A stretch of 64,000 nucleotides of DNA, from positions 38,369-102,368 of the forward strand of contig NZ_PGTB01000005.1 in NCBI RefSeq assembly GCF_002786325.1, read 5' to 3'. The stretch is from Pseudooceanicola lipolyticus (GTDB lineage Bacteria > Pseudomonadota > Alphaproteobacteria > Rhodobacterales > Rhodobacteraceae). The notes under the pieces were generated by a model that was not told the origin of the DNA, searched no databases, and saw only the letters and a program-made list of their open reading frames with translations. The stretch's first letter is position 1, and every line of letters starts with the position of its first letter. A program made the position numbers and the translations under genes. Positions 54,355 through 62,814 of the stretch are shown piece after piece.

Positions 54355-56301
54355 ATGAAGATATCCATTCGGGCCAGACTGCTGGCAACCGCCACTATTT
54401 GCGTTGCAGCACCCATTCAAGCACAGGAGGTCATCGATCTTGACCCGATCCGTGTGGAAGCGGACGAAGCACAGGAAGCGCTTGGCAACAGCGAGATCAC
54501 CACGGAAGAGTTGACCGCACGCAACCCGCAAAGCATCAAGGATGTGTTTTCCGGCGAGTCGGAGGTCACCGTCAGCGGCGGGGCCGCGATCGCGCAGAAG
54601 GTCTTGGTCCACGGGATCGAGGAAAGCCTCCTTTCGGTAACCATCGACGGCGCCCGTCAGAACAAGTCGGCTTTCCACCACACTGGCAATGTGCTGATCG
54701 ATCCGACATTGCTGAAGCGGGTCGAGATCAGTTCCGGGCTCGCACCCGCCGATGCCGGGCCCGGTGCCCTGGCCGGCACCATCGCATACGAAACCAAGGA
54801 CGCGCGGGACCTGCTGGAGCCGGGAGACGAGTTCGGCGGGATTGCCAGCGTTGGCTATGGCAGCAATGCCAGCGACTTCCAGCGCAGCCTGACGCTGTTC
54901 GGGCGCAACGAAGGGTTTGAATGGCTCCTGAGCGGCACCCAGATATCGGGTGACGACTACGAGGACGGTTCTGGCAACGTGGTGCCAGGCACCGAGCCCG
55001 ACCTCGACGCCATCAGCGCCAAGCTCGCCTATACGACGGAGACCGGAAAGCGGTTCGAGTTCTCGGCTGAACAGGTCAAAGACGAAGGCACCCGAGCCAT
55101 GCAGGCGGGGCCCGGCGGGTTATTTTTCGCACGTCCCGATTTTGCCGGGGTCGTTGGCCGGACCAGCGTCTATCTGCCCGCGCTGTCGCGGCGGCAATCC
55201 TATACCTTCACCTATACCGACGAGGCGCCTGAAGGTGTCTGGGCGCCCACCGTGCAATTGAGCTGGAACGAACAATATGTCGAGGCAGGCGGCGCGATCG
55301 GGTCGAACCGCAGCTTAAGCGGCAAGTTCGAGAACGACTTTGATCTGGAAACCGGCATTCTGACCGCAGGTATCGACTTTTTCCACGATACCGCACGCGG
55401 TCTCGGCCAGCTGAACACGGCAGGTTCCAAGGAAACGCTGAACAATCTTGGGCTTTACGCTCAGATGCGTCAGGACGTGACCGACCGGGTCTCGCTGTCC
55501 TACGGGGCGCGGGTGGATACCCAGAAATTCACGCTTGCCGACGGGGCCGAGTACAACGAAAGCGGGTTGAGCGTGAACGCCCAGGCCGATGTGGTGCTGA
55601 CCGACAGCCTGACGTTGAACATCGGTGCCGCGTCCAGCTGGGGTGGGTTCGAGCTGAGCGAAGCGTCGTTGATCAATCTGGGCGGAGCCTGGGTCTATGG
55701 GACACCCGAACCGTCCCGCGCCAATAACGCCCGGATCGGTCTGCGCTACGACCGCGGTCCCTGGGCGGTCAGCGGTGCGCTGTTCTATACCAAGGTACAT
55801 GATGTCAACGATGTGCTGACCGCAGGCCGGACCCTGTTCGACCTGACGTCGCAAGGGTTCGACGGTTCGGTGGGGTACTATGCGTCACGGGGTTTCCTGC
55901 GGCTGAACTATACCTATGCCGATGTGCAGATGAGCGACACGACAATCAGTTCCACCGCCTATTATGCGGGCCGTCCGGTTGGTCACATCTTCGCTCTGGA
56001 AGGACGCTATGACATCAACCCGCATCTGGGGATCGGCGGCACCGCCGAGATTGCACTGGAAAACAATGACACGGCAGGGGTCGGCGGTATGTCGGCGCTG
56101 GAAGGGTATGAAGTTGTCAATCTTTATGCCAGCTATAGCCCGCCGGCCAACGAGAATGTCGAAATCCGTCTGGACCTGCGCAATCTGTTTGATGAAACCT
56201 ATGCCTCTCGCGCCAGCGATGGCATTGGTCTGCCGGCGGTGATCACCCAGCTGAACGAACCAGGTCGTAGCCTCGCCCTGAGTGCGACGCTGAAATTCTA
56301 G
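54355..56301 (+). CDS. TonB-dependent outer-membrane receptor (probably iron or haem)
   Basis: A 648-residue outer-membrane receptor. The signal peptide ends about residue 23 (APIQAQ), a TonB-box-like stretch EVIDLDPIRVEADEA follows, then the plug domain (SIKDVFSGESEVTVSGGAAIAQKVLVHGIEESLLSVTIDGARQN, with FHHTGNVLIDPTLLKRVEI), and a 22-strand-type barrel to a C-terminal phenylalanine (ALSATLKF). Histidines in the plug (AFHHTGN) recall haem receptors, and the upstream iron-type box supports an iron role, but the ligand is inferred. No TonB/ExbBD or periplasmic partner genes are adjacent; it appears to be a lone receptor gene. Confidence 0.88.
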   Translation: MKISIRARLLATATICVAAPIQAQEVIDLDPIRVEADEAQEALGNSEITTEELTARNPQSIKDVFSGESEVTVSGGAAIAQKVLVHGIEESLLSVTIDGARQNKSAFHHTGNVLIDPTLLKRVEISSGLAPADAGPGALAGTIAYETKDARDLLEPGDEFGGIASVGYGSNASDFQRSLTLFGRNEGFEWLLSGTQISGDDYEDGSGNVVPGTEPDLDAISAKLAYTTETGKRFEFSAEQVKDEGTRAMQAGPGGLFFARPDFAGVVGRTSVYLPALSRRQSYTFTYTDEAPEGVWAPTVQLSWNEQYVEAGGAIGSNRSLSGKFENDFDLETGILTAGIDFFHDTARGLGQLNTAGSKETLNNLGLYAQMRQDVTDRVSLSYGARVDTQKFTLADGAEYNESGLSVNAQADVVLTDSLTLNIGAASSWGGFELSEASLINLGGAWVYGTPEPSRANNARIGLRYDRGPWAVSGALFYTKVHDVNDVLTAGRTLFDLTSQGFDGSVGYYASRGFLRLNYTYADVQMSDTTISSTAYYAGRPVGHIFALEGRYDINPHLGIGGTAEIALENNDTAGVGGMSALEGYEVVNLYASYSPPANENVEIRLDLRNLFDETYASRASDGIGLPAVITQLNEPGRSLALSATLKF

Positions 56302-56307
56302 GAAACT

Positions 56308-56340
56308 GGTGATACCGGCGGCGCAAATGCCGGTATCACC
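56308..56340. terminator. Hairpin after the TonB receptor gene
   Basis: GGTGATACCGGC (56308-56319) pairs perfectly with GCCGGTATCACC (56329-56340) around a 9-nt loop, starting 6 bp after the stop. There is no T tract. The next gene begins 244 bp later. Confidence 0.65.
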
Positions 56341-56583
56341 GATCCGGTCGCGGCCCTGAGGCCGCACCGGGGCGGCCTTGGCCGAAACCGCGTGTTTCAA
56401 CGCCTGGGCCGCATTTCGCTTGGCCCTTCGTCAACATTATCCGCGCGCTGGCGCCGCTTTTGCGCGTGCTCCAGTTTCAGCGATCAAACTGGACTTATCG
56501 AAGTAATTTTCTGGCCCTGCACGGTCGAGCGGTCACGAACTTAAACAGGCGCGACCGACTCCTTCCCTGACCAAGGACCTGAC

Positions 56584-58074
56584 ATGCCTGAGCAATTTGC
56601 CATTTCGGCGGCACCTGACGAGATATTTGAACGCTATCGGCAAGTGAATCTGATCGATGGGGTGCGGGTTCCGGCCAAGGCCGCCCTCGACGTGATCAAC
56701 CCTGCCACCGGGTTGGTGATCGGCCAGGCCGCCGCAAGCGGGCGCGCCGAAACAGGGGCTGCGGTCGCCTCGGCAAAGGCGGCGCAGGAGTCTTGGGCCC
56801 AGTTGCCGGCGCGCGAACGGGGCAAGCGCGTCACCGCCGCCGCCTGTGCCGTGCTGGAAAAGGCCGAGGTGATCGCCCAGGTTCTGGCCTGCGAGACTGG
56901 CAAGGCGATCCGCACGGAATGCCGCGGCGAGGTGGCCGTGGCCGCCGATATCGTCGAGTTCTACGGCAACCTGGGGTCCGAGCTGAAGGGTCAGACCGTA
57001 CCCTACAATCCGCGGATGCTGACCCTGACCACCCGCGAACCGCTGGGCGTGGTGGCCGCCATCGTGCCCTGGAACGTGCCGCTGGTGCTGTTTGCGCTGA
57101 AGGTCGGCCCGGCGTTGGTGGCCGGCAACACCGTGGTGGTGAAATCCTCGGAAGAAGCGCCCTTTGCCACTTTCCTGATGGCAGAACTGATGATGCAACA
57201 CCTTCCGGCCGGTGTCCTGAACGTGATCAACGGCACGGGCAAGGATTGCGGCGCGGCGCTGACCGGCCATCCCGATATCGCCAAGATCACCTTCACGGGC
57301 TCCGAGGCGGTGGGCGAGGAGATCAACAAGGTGGCCGCCGGCCGGATCATCCCGGTTTCGCTGGAACTGGGGGGCAAATCGCCGATGATCGTCTGCGCCG
57401 ATGCCGATCTGGACAAGGCGGTGACCGGCGCCATCGCCGGTATGCGTTTTACCCGCCAAGGCCAAAGCTGTACCGCCGCCAGCAGGATCTATGTGCATGA
57501 CAGCCTGATTTCTGCCTTCCTTGAACGCCTGGGCGCACAGCTGGATCAGTTGGTTATCGGTGATCCGCTCGACGAAAAGACCGACATCGGCGCCATCATC
57601 AACGCCCGCCAGGCGGCCCGGATCAACGCCTATGTCGCCCAGGCCGAAGCAACCGAAGGCGCGACCGTCGCGCGTTATGGGACGCTGCCGGCTGACGCCG
57701 GCCTGTCCCCCGACCTGTTTGCCCAACCAACCATCGTGACCGGCCTGCCCGACGACCATCCCTGCGTGATGGAAGAGATCTTCGGCCCTGTTGCCGTGGT
57801 TAGCGGCTGGTCGGATTACGATGCGGTCATTGCGCTGGCCAATTCCACCCATTACGGCCTGGCCGCCTCGGTCTGGACGCGCAGCCTGTCGATGGCGTTG
57901 GACAGCACTGCGCGGCTGAACGCGGGATACGTTCAGGTGAACCAGAACCTGACAATTCAGCCCAACGTGTCCTATGGCGGATTCGGCCGGTCCGGACAGG
58001 GCAAGGAAGCGTCGTTGGAGGCCATGGTCGAGCATTTCACCCGCTCTAAGACCATCGTGATGAATTTCGACTAA
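56584..58074 (+). CDS. NAD(P)-dependent aldehyde dehydrogenase
   Basis: A 496-residue aldehyde dehydrogenase. Motifs in order: PLGVVAAIVPWNVPLVLFALKVGPALVAGNTVVVKSSEEAP, FTGSEAVG, general base Glu in SLELGGKSP, nucleophile Cys in RQGQSCTAASRIYV, and the C-terminal YGGFGRSGQGKEASLEAMVEH. It differs clearly from the one encoded at 21721 and is not a recent duplicate. It stands alone between the TonB receptor and a small membrane protein on the other strand. The substrate is unknown. Confidence 0.92.
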   Translation: MPEQFAISAAPDEIFERYRQVNLIDGVRVPAKAALDVINPATGLVIGQAAASGRAETGAAVASAKAAQESWAQLPARERGKRVTAAACAVLEKAEVIAQVLACETGKAIRTECRGEVAVAADIVEFYGNLGSELKGQTVPYNPRMLTLTTREPLGVVAAIVPWNVPLVLFALKVGPALVAGNTVVVKSSEEAPFATFLMAELMMQHLPAGVLNVINGTGKDCGAALTGHPDIAKITFTGSEAVGEEINKVAAGRIIPVSLELGGKSPMIVCADADLDKAVTGAIAGMRFTRQGQSCTAASRIYVHDSLISAFLERLGAQLDQLVIGDPLDEKTDIGAIINARQAARINAYVAQAEATEGATVARYGTLPADAGLSPDLFAQPTIVTGLPDDHPCVMEEIFGPVAVVSGWSDYDAVIALANSTHYGLAASVWTRSLSMALDSTARLNAGYVQVNQNLTIQPNVSYGGFGRSGQGKEASLEAMVEHFTRSKTIVMNFD

Positions 58075-58173
58075 CGCCGATGTCGGAAGCTTTCACGCTT
58101 TCCGCCGCCAGCTCGGCGGCGGTTCTGCTCGGCATGCCACGTTCGGCGTGCCAGCGGCGCGGGCTCCAGAAGG

Positions 58174-58629
58174 TCAGGCGGGCAGCGGTCTTCGGCGATT
58201 GAGTTGGTCCAGGGTTAGGGCGATCATGATCGACATTCCGACATGAGCTAGCAGGGAGGACTGCGTGTAGACACCAAACCCCATCATGAAAGACCGCCCC
58301 ATAAGCGGCGCCAGAAGTCCCTGCGCCACGAACCACAACGCTGCGCCCGCAATTGCACCTGACACGGCCAGCCGGGTCTTGGTCAGCACATGGGTGAGCC
58401 AGACCACCGCGGCAAAGCCAATCGACCCGATCAGAAAATGAACGGCAAATCCCGCCCAATACGGCAGATTCACACCAAGGAAGGTCTTGCCGAGCCCGAT
58501 GATAAGATTGGCCGGCTCCAGCTGCAGACCGAAAATCAGCGGCGAGACAAGCCAGGCATAGGCTTCAAAACTCAGCTCGCCGACCAGTCCGGCCAGCAAA
58601 AGGTTGCGATAGGGGGGGAAGTCGATCAT
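58174..58629 (-). CDS. Small hydrophobic membrane protein of unknown function
   Basis: A 151-residue protein with four likely membrane segments, including LLLAGLVGELSFEAYAWLVSPLIFGL, AGFAVHFLIGSIGFAAVVWLTHVL, AVSGAIAGAALWFVAQGLLAPL and the last about residues 122-140. It ends in a short basic tail (NRRRPLPA). An AAGGAT-like site precedes the start at 58629. It is convergent with the aldehyde dehydrogenase gene. I do not recognise the family. Confidence 0.72.
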   Translation of the reverse strand: MIDFPPYRNLLLAGLVGELSFEAYAWLVSPLIFGLQLEPANLIIGLGKTFLGVNLPYWAGFAVHFLIGSIGFAAVVWLTHVLTKTRLAVSGAIAGAALWFVAQGLLAPLMGRSFMMGFGVYTQSSLLAHVGMSIMIALTLDQLNRRRPLPA

Positions 58630-58678
58630 CGAAGATCCTTTGATGTGTTCGGTTGATGCAATCGGCCAGAGCCGCGGT

Positions 58679-59026
58679 CTATCTAACCACTGGAATCCAA
58701 ATCGGAATCGACTTGGCAGAACCGTGGTGTAGCGTGATCAATTCGTGAACGACCCGACCCGTGGTGCACATATCGCCGAAAGGGTCGGTGGAACGGAGCC
58801 CGTCGCCGGACGCGGGCCGGTGGCCGTTTACGTAATCCATCTCCCGCGGCATCTCGGCCTTTCCGAGCAGCGCGCTCGGCTGCGGGTGAAAGGCCTTTTC
58901 CAGCCCGACCGAGCCCACAGGCGAGGTGCCGGACAGATAATTGTCTATGGCCTCGGTCAGGCGGCGTTCTGGCGCGCCAAATTGATCCGGCCTGGTCCGC
59001 AGCGCCGCCAGGCGCGCGGCTAGGGG
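58679..59026 (-). pseudogene. Possible remnant of an unidentified gene
   Basis: An open stretch of 115 codons ends with TAG (58679-58681) and is closed upstream by TGA at 59027-59029. The reading LAALRTRPDQFGAPERRLTEAIDNYLSG, then PREMDYVNGHRPASGDGLRSTDPFGDMC and ELITLHHGSAKSIPIWIPVVR, looks protein-like with balanced composition, but it lacks a start with ribosome site. It could be the 3' part of a truncated gene. I cannot name the family. Confidence 0.3.
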
Positions 59027-59205
59027 TCAGGCGTTTGCCCCGCGCGCTGTCGGTTAGCCGCGAAGCGGGTTTGAATTTGTATTTTGCCGCCAACTCTTTA
59101 AGCTGAAGAGGGGCGCGTTCGACCGCTCCAAGACTTAGCAGAGAGTACAAATTTCTTGCGGCCGTTCTGGCCGCAGATCCATCTTGGATAAGAAAACAAT
59201 TGCTT

Positions 59206-59215
59206 TGTATATACA
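59206..59215. promoter_or_regulatory. GntR-type palindrome, site 1
   Basis: TGTATATACA is a perfect palindrome about 65 bp before the ThDP enzyme start. Its centre is 23 bp from that of site 2. Confidence 0.4.
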
Positions 59216-59226
59216 GTTGTGCTTCG

Positions 59227-59240
59227 ATCTGTATACAGAT
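59227..59240. promoter_or_regulatory. GntR-type palindrome, site 2
   Basis: ATCTGTATACAGAT is a perfect 14-bp palindrome with the TGTATACA core common in operators of GntR/FCD regulators. It lies 38 bp before the GTG start at 59279. Confidence 0.5.
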
Positions 59241-59278
59241 AAGAGTGCACATACGTGGAAAAGAATTTGGAGTCTTCC

Positions 59279-61000
59279 GTGACAGAAGCAATGACTGGGG
59301 CGCGCGCCATATTGAAAATGCTGGAACTGCATGGCGTGTCGCATGTGTTCGGACTCCCGGGAGAAACCACCATCGGGTGGTACAAGGAATGGCAGGAAAG
59401 TTCAGATATCGAATATGTCCTGACCCGTGACGAACGCACCGCCGCCTTTGCCGCCGAAGCCTATGCCAAGATCACCGGGCGCCCCTGCGTGCTGGAAGCG
59501 CCCAGCCCCGGCGTGACCCATTGCACCCCAGGCATTACCGAAGCCTATCTAAGCTCGGTTCCGGTGATCTTTTTCAGCTCGGACATTCCGGTCAACCAGG
59601 ACAAGAAGCACGGTCTGACCGGGGTCGATCAGACCGCGCTTTATGCCCCCATCTGCAAGGAAAGCTTTTACCTCACGAACGTCAAAGACATCCCCTTCCT
59701 GATGCGCCGGGCCTTCCGGGTGGCCACGTCGGGACGGCCGGCGCCGGTTCATATCCGGGTGCCGATCAACGTCTTTCACGAAACCGCCGAATTGTCCGAC
59801 CTCTACGCCGAGCCGGAGTATCAGCACTATCCGGCGCATCGCCCGGTGGCCGACCATGGCAAGGTCCGCGCGGCGATCAAGCTGCTGCTGGCAGCGACAA
59901 AGCCGGTGATCGTGTGCGGGCAGGGCGCGCTGATCTCGAAAGCCACCGACGCGCTGCTGACCCTGGCCGAACGGCTGCAGATCCCGGTGGCCACCACCAC
60001 GCCGGGCAAGGGAACCATCCCGGAAACCCATCCGCTGGCGCTGCGGGTGATCGGCGCACGCGGCGGCATGGACTATTCCAACAGCTATGTCCACGACGCC
60101 GACCTGGTGTTCTTCGTCGGCACCAATACCGATTCCAGCGGCACCGACCACTGGAAGCTGTATGGCGATCCGGCCAGCAAGACCTTTCTGCATCTCGACA
60201 TCGCCGAGGCCCATATCGGCAATAATTTCCCGGTCAAGGTGGGGTTGGTCGGCGATGCCCGCGCCACGCTGGACTATATGAACGAACTGATCGCCGCCGA
60301 TCCGGAGTTGGAGACGCGGCCGGACCTCGACCTGACCGAGGTCAAGCGCACGGCGCTGGACGCGGTGTTCAACTCTAACATCCCGATGCCAAAGGGTACG
60401 GTTTCGCCGGTCAAGCTGACCCAGGCGCTGGACACGATCCTGCCGGCCAATGCCATCGTCACCGCCGAACCGGGTGTCAGCGCGATCTACCCCTCGGCAT
60501 TGCTGTCGATCCGCGAGGCCGGGCGGCGCTATATCACCAATTACTCGATGGGGGCCTTGGGATATTCGGTGCCCGCCGGGATCGGCGCCGCCTATGCGGC
60601 CGATGGTCCGGTGATCTCGTTCACCGGCGACGGATCGCTGGCCTTCGTGCTGGGCGATTTCGAAACCATTCGGCGCAGCGGCAAGAACGTTACCGTGATC
60701 CTGACCCGCAACGACACCTATGGCTGGATCCGGGGCGAGGCGATCCTGCTGGACGATGTCGACGCCCCCTGGACCACCGATTTCGGTGCCGTCGACTATG
60801 TGAAGGTGGCCGAAGGGTTCGGGTTCGAGGCCGTCCGCATCACCGCGGAAGACCAGATCGAGGCGGCGCTGCGGGCCGCGATAGACAATCCGGGTGCAAA
60901 TTTCATCGAAATTTCGGTGCCGTCCCAGGACGAGATCGTGCCCTTCGTTCCGCCCTGGGTCCGGGCGGCGAAGGAAAAGAAACTGCCGTATTTCTATTAA
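59279..61000 (+). CDS. Thiamine-diphosphate-dependent enzyme (acetolactate-synthase-like)
   Basis: A 573-residue ThDP enzyme. The cofactor-activating Glu lies in TRDERTAAFAAEAYAK, the middle domain contains KPVIVCGQGALIS, and the ThDP/metal motif is GDGSLAFVLGDFETIRRSGKNVTVILTRND. I chose the GTG at 59279 because GGAG (59269-59272) is 6 nt upstream; a GTG at 59255 is less well placed. It is followed by a GntR regulator and a TSUP exporter, an arrangement known from sulfonate degradation. The sequence is not recognisable to me as Xsc, so a decarboxylase or carboligase on another 2-oxo acid is equally possible. Confidence 0.85.
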   Translation: MTEAMTGARAILKMLELHGVSHVFGLPGETTIGWYKEWQESSDIEYVLTRDERTAAFAAEAYAKITGRPCVLEAPSPGVTHCTPGITEAYLSSVPVIFFSSDIPVNQDKKHGLTGVDQTALYAPICKESFYLTNVKDIPFLMRRAFRVATSGRPAPVHIRVPINVFHETAELSDLYAEPEYQHYPAHRPVADHGKVRAAIKLLLAATKPVIVCGQGALISKATDALLTLAERLQIPVATTTPGKGTIPETHPLALRVIGARGGMDYSNSYVHDADLVFFVGTNTDSSGTDHWKLYGDPASKTFLHLDIAEAHIGNNFPVKVGLVGDARATLDYMNELIAADPELETRPDLDLTEVKRTALDAVFNSNIPMPKGTVSPVKLTQALDTILPANAIVTAEPGVSAIYPSALLSIREAGRRYITNYSMGALGYSVPAGIGAAYAADGPVISFTGDGSLAFVLGDFETIRRSGKNVTVILTRNDTYGWIRGEAILLDDVDAPWTTDFGAVDYVKVAEGFGFEAVRITAEDQIEAALRAAIDNPGANFIEISVPSQDEIVPFVPPWVRAAKEKKLPYFY

Positions 61001-61005
61001 GGCAG

Positions 61006-61029
61006 GGCCGCCCGGCGGGCCGGGCGGCC
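61006..61029 (+). terminator. Hairpin after the ThDP enzyme gene
   Basis: GGCCGCCCGG (61006-61015) pairs perfectly with CCGGGCGGCC (61020-61029) around CGGG, six bases after the stop. No T tract. It probably ends or attenuates transcription before the GntR gene. Confidence 0.6.
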
Positions 61030-61179
61030 ACCTCTTGCAAATTAAAGTCCACCGGAAAACACCGACCCTGCAACGTTTCGGCGTCAAAGGCCCTGCTGGC
61101 ATCCGCTGCTGGGCTTCTTTTTGGCAGGGCGGATAATTTCAGCCTAAATTGTCGACACGAGGCGCCTGAATCGCCCCCG

Positions 61180-61189
61180 TTGCATACAA
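61180..61189. promoter_or_regulatory. GntR-type site 3 before the regulator gene
   Basis: TTGCATACAA resembles the TGTATACA core of sites 1 and 2 with one changed base per half. It lies upstream of the GntR start and may mediate autoregulation. Confidence 0.3.
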
Positions 61190-61301
61190 GAACGTGGCGG
61201 CACATGACGTTATCATGTTAAAGGAAAGAGAAGACCCTGCACCTGAACAATTTGAGCGGGCCTGCAGGGATGAAGGCAGAATTTTAAGGACGCATACCAC
61301 G

Positions 61302-61976
61302 ATGAGCGGCGCGCGGCAGCCGGAAACCGGCAATGACACCCCCCGAACCCTGCACAGCACCAGCATCGCGCAAAAGTTGGAGGCCGAGATCGTGGCCGGG
61401 CATTACGCTGCCGGCGAAAAGCTGGATGAGCAGAGCCTGACCCGCCGCTTCGGAGTGTCGCGCACGCCGATCCGCGAAGCGCTGCACGAGCTGGTGGCGC
61501 GGTCGCTGGCCGAGCGCAAACCCTATAAGGGCGTGATCGTCGCCGATGTCTCGCGCGAACGGGTCGAGCAGATGTTCGAGGCGATGGCCGAGATCGAGGC
61601 GCTGTGCGGGCGCTTTGCCGCCGAGCGCATGACCGTGGGCGAACGGGTGGCTCTGGAACAGCTGCATGGCGCCATGGCCGAGCTGGCCCGCGAGGGGCGG
61701 CAGGATGCCTATGACGCCTCGAATTCCGAGTTTCACCAGTTGATTTTCGGGGCCACCCAGAACCTGGACCTGACCGCGCTGGCCAACACATTGCGGCTGA
61801 AACTGGCGCCGTTCCGCAAATTCCAACTGCAAAGCACGCCGCGCATGGAACGGTCGCATGCCGAGCATGAAGAGATCGTGCAGGCGCTGCTGGACCGCGA
61901 TCCCAAGCGCGCCGAGAAGGCGCTCAGACGGCACCTGATGAGCGCCGCCCGCGAAGTGTTGACGCGGATGACCTGA
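61302..61976 (+). CDS. GntR-family regulator, FCD (FadR) subgroup
   Basis: A 224-residue regulator. The winged HTH lies at residues 19-80 (SIAQKLEAEIVAGHYAAGEKLDEQSLTRRFGVSRTPIREALHELVARSL). The FCD effector domain follows, with metal-ligand-type Asp/His positions in YDASNSEFHQLIFGAT and HAEHEEIVQALLDRD. I chose the ATG at 61302 because the length is then normal for the subgroup; longer in-frame starts back to 61194 exist. It stands downstream of the ThDP enzyme whose promoter carries matching palindromes. Confidence 0.9.
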   Translation: MSGARQPETGNDTPRTLHSTSIAQKLEAEIVAGHYAAGEKLDEQSLTRRFGVSRTPIREALHELVARSLAERKPYKGVIVADVSRERVEQMFEAMAEIEALCGRFAAERMTVGERVALEQLHGAMAELAREGRQDAYDASNSEFHQLIFGATQNLDLTALANTLRLKLAPFRKFQLQSTPRMERSHAEHEEIVQALLDRDPKRAEKALRRHLMSAAREVLTRMT

Positions 61977-61980
61977 CCGG

Positions 61981-62793
61981 TCAGCCGAAGGCCGAGATCA
62001 GCATCCTGACCGCGGTGACGGCGAGGAACAGCGCAAAGGCGCGCTTGATCCAGATGCCGTCCAGGCTGTGCGCCAGCCGCGCGCCCAGCGGCGCGAACCC
62101 GACGGTAAAGGGCAGGATCAACGCCGCGGCGGGCAGGCTGACATAGCCCAGAGAATAGGGGGGGCGGCCTGGCACGCTCCAGCCCGACAGGACAAATCCG
62201 ATCGCCGCCGGGATGGCGATAAGCAGGCCAAAGGCGGCTGCGGTGCCGACCGCGCGGCGAATTTCGAACGAGCAGGCGGTCAGGATCGGCACCGACAGCG
62301 TGCCGCCACCGATGCCCATCAGCGCCGAAAACGTGCCGACGACGAAGGATATCGCGGCGTTGATCGCGGTGCTGCCCGGCAGCGCTTGCGCCAGAACCAG
62401 GGTGCGCGGGATGGCCATGTTCACCGCCACCGCCAGGGCGATAATGCCAAAGATTGCCTTGAGCCCGTCGGGTTGGATGAATTTCGCCGCCAGCCCGCCG
62501 GCCAGCGCGCCCAGCATCAGCCCCGGCCCCCAGCGTTTCAGCAGCGCCACGTCGACCGCGCCGCGCCGATGATGCGCGCGGGCCGAAGAGATCGAGGTGA
62601 AGATGATCGTCGCCAGCGAGGTCGCCACCGCCATATGCATCGACAGCGCGGCGGGGAAGTCGATCAGCGACAGCACCCAGAACAGCACCGGCACCAACAC
62701 GATGCCGCCACCGACCCCCAGCAGCCCGGCCATCAGGCCGGCAAGAATGGCAGCGGCGATAACGCCGAGGACGAACGGGAGAAGTTCCAGCAT
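61981..62793 (-). CDS. TSUP-family membrane transporter (TauE/SafE type)
   Basis: A 270-residue membrane protein with about eight hydrophobic segments. The repeated TSUP motif is visible as LAGLMAGLLGVGGGIVLVPVLF near the N-terminus and GTFSALMGIGGGTLSVPILT in the second half. TSUP proteins move sulfite, sulfoacetate or other organic anions. Its stop lies 5 bp from the convergent GntR stop, and the gamma-glutamyltransferase gene lies just upstream on the same strand (22-bp gap), so those two are probably one operon. Confidence 0.9.
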   Translation of the reverse strand: MLELLPFVLGVIAAAILAGLMAGLLGVGGGIVLVPVLFWVLSLIDFPAALSMHMAVATSLATIIFTSISSARAHHRRGAVDVALLKRWGPGLMLGALAGGLAAKFIQPDGLKAIFGIIALAVAVNMAIPRTLVLAQALPGSTAINAAISFVVGTFSALMGIGGGTLSVPILTACSFEIRRAVGTAAAFGLLIAIPAAIGFVLSGWSVPGRPPYSLGYVSLPAAALILPFTVGFAPLGARLAHSLDGIWIKRAFALFLAVTAVRMLISAFG

Positions 62794-62814
62794 GGTCTTT
62801 ATTACTTTTCTGAT

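Larger units (their letters stand above)
58630..59278. other. About 650 bp without an intact gene
   Basis: It contains a possible gene remnant (58679-59026, minus) and, in its last 80 bp, AT-rich DNA with two TGTATA/TATACA palindromes and the ribosome site of the ThDP enzyme gene. Nothing else is supported. Confidence 0.55.

Noticed and set aside
59279-61000. Assignment as sulfoacetaldehyde acetyltransferase (Xsc)
   Set aside because: The neighbouring TSUP gene suggested it, but the N-terminal and cofactor segments do not read like Xsc as I know it, so only the ThDP-enzyme level is claimed.
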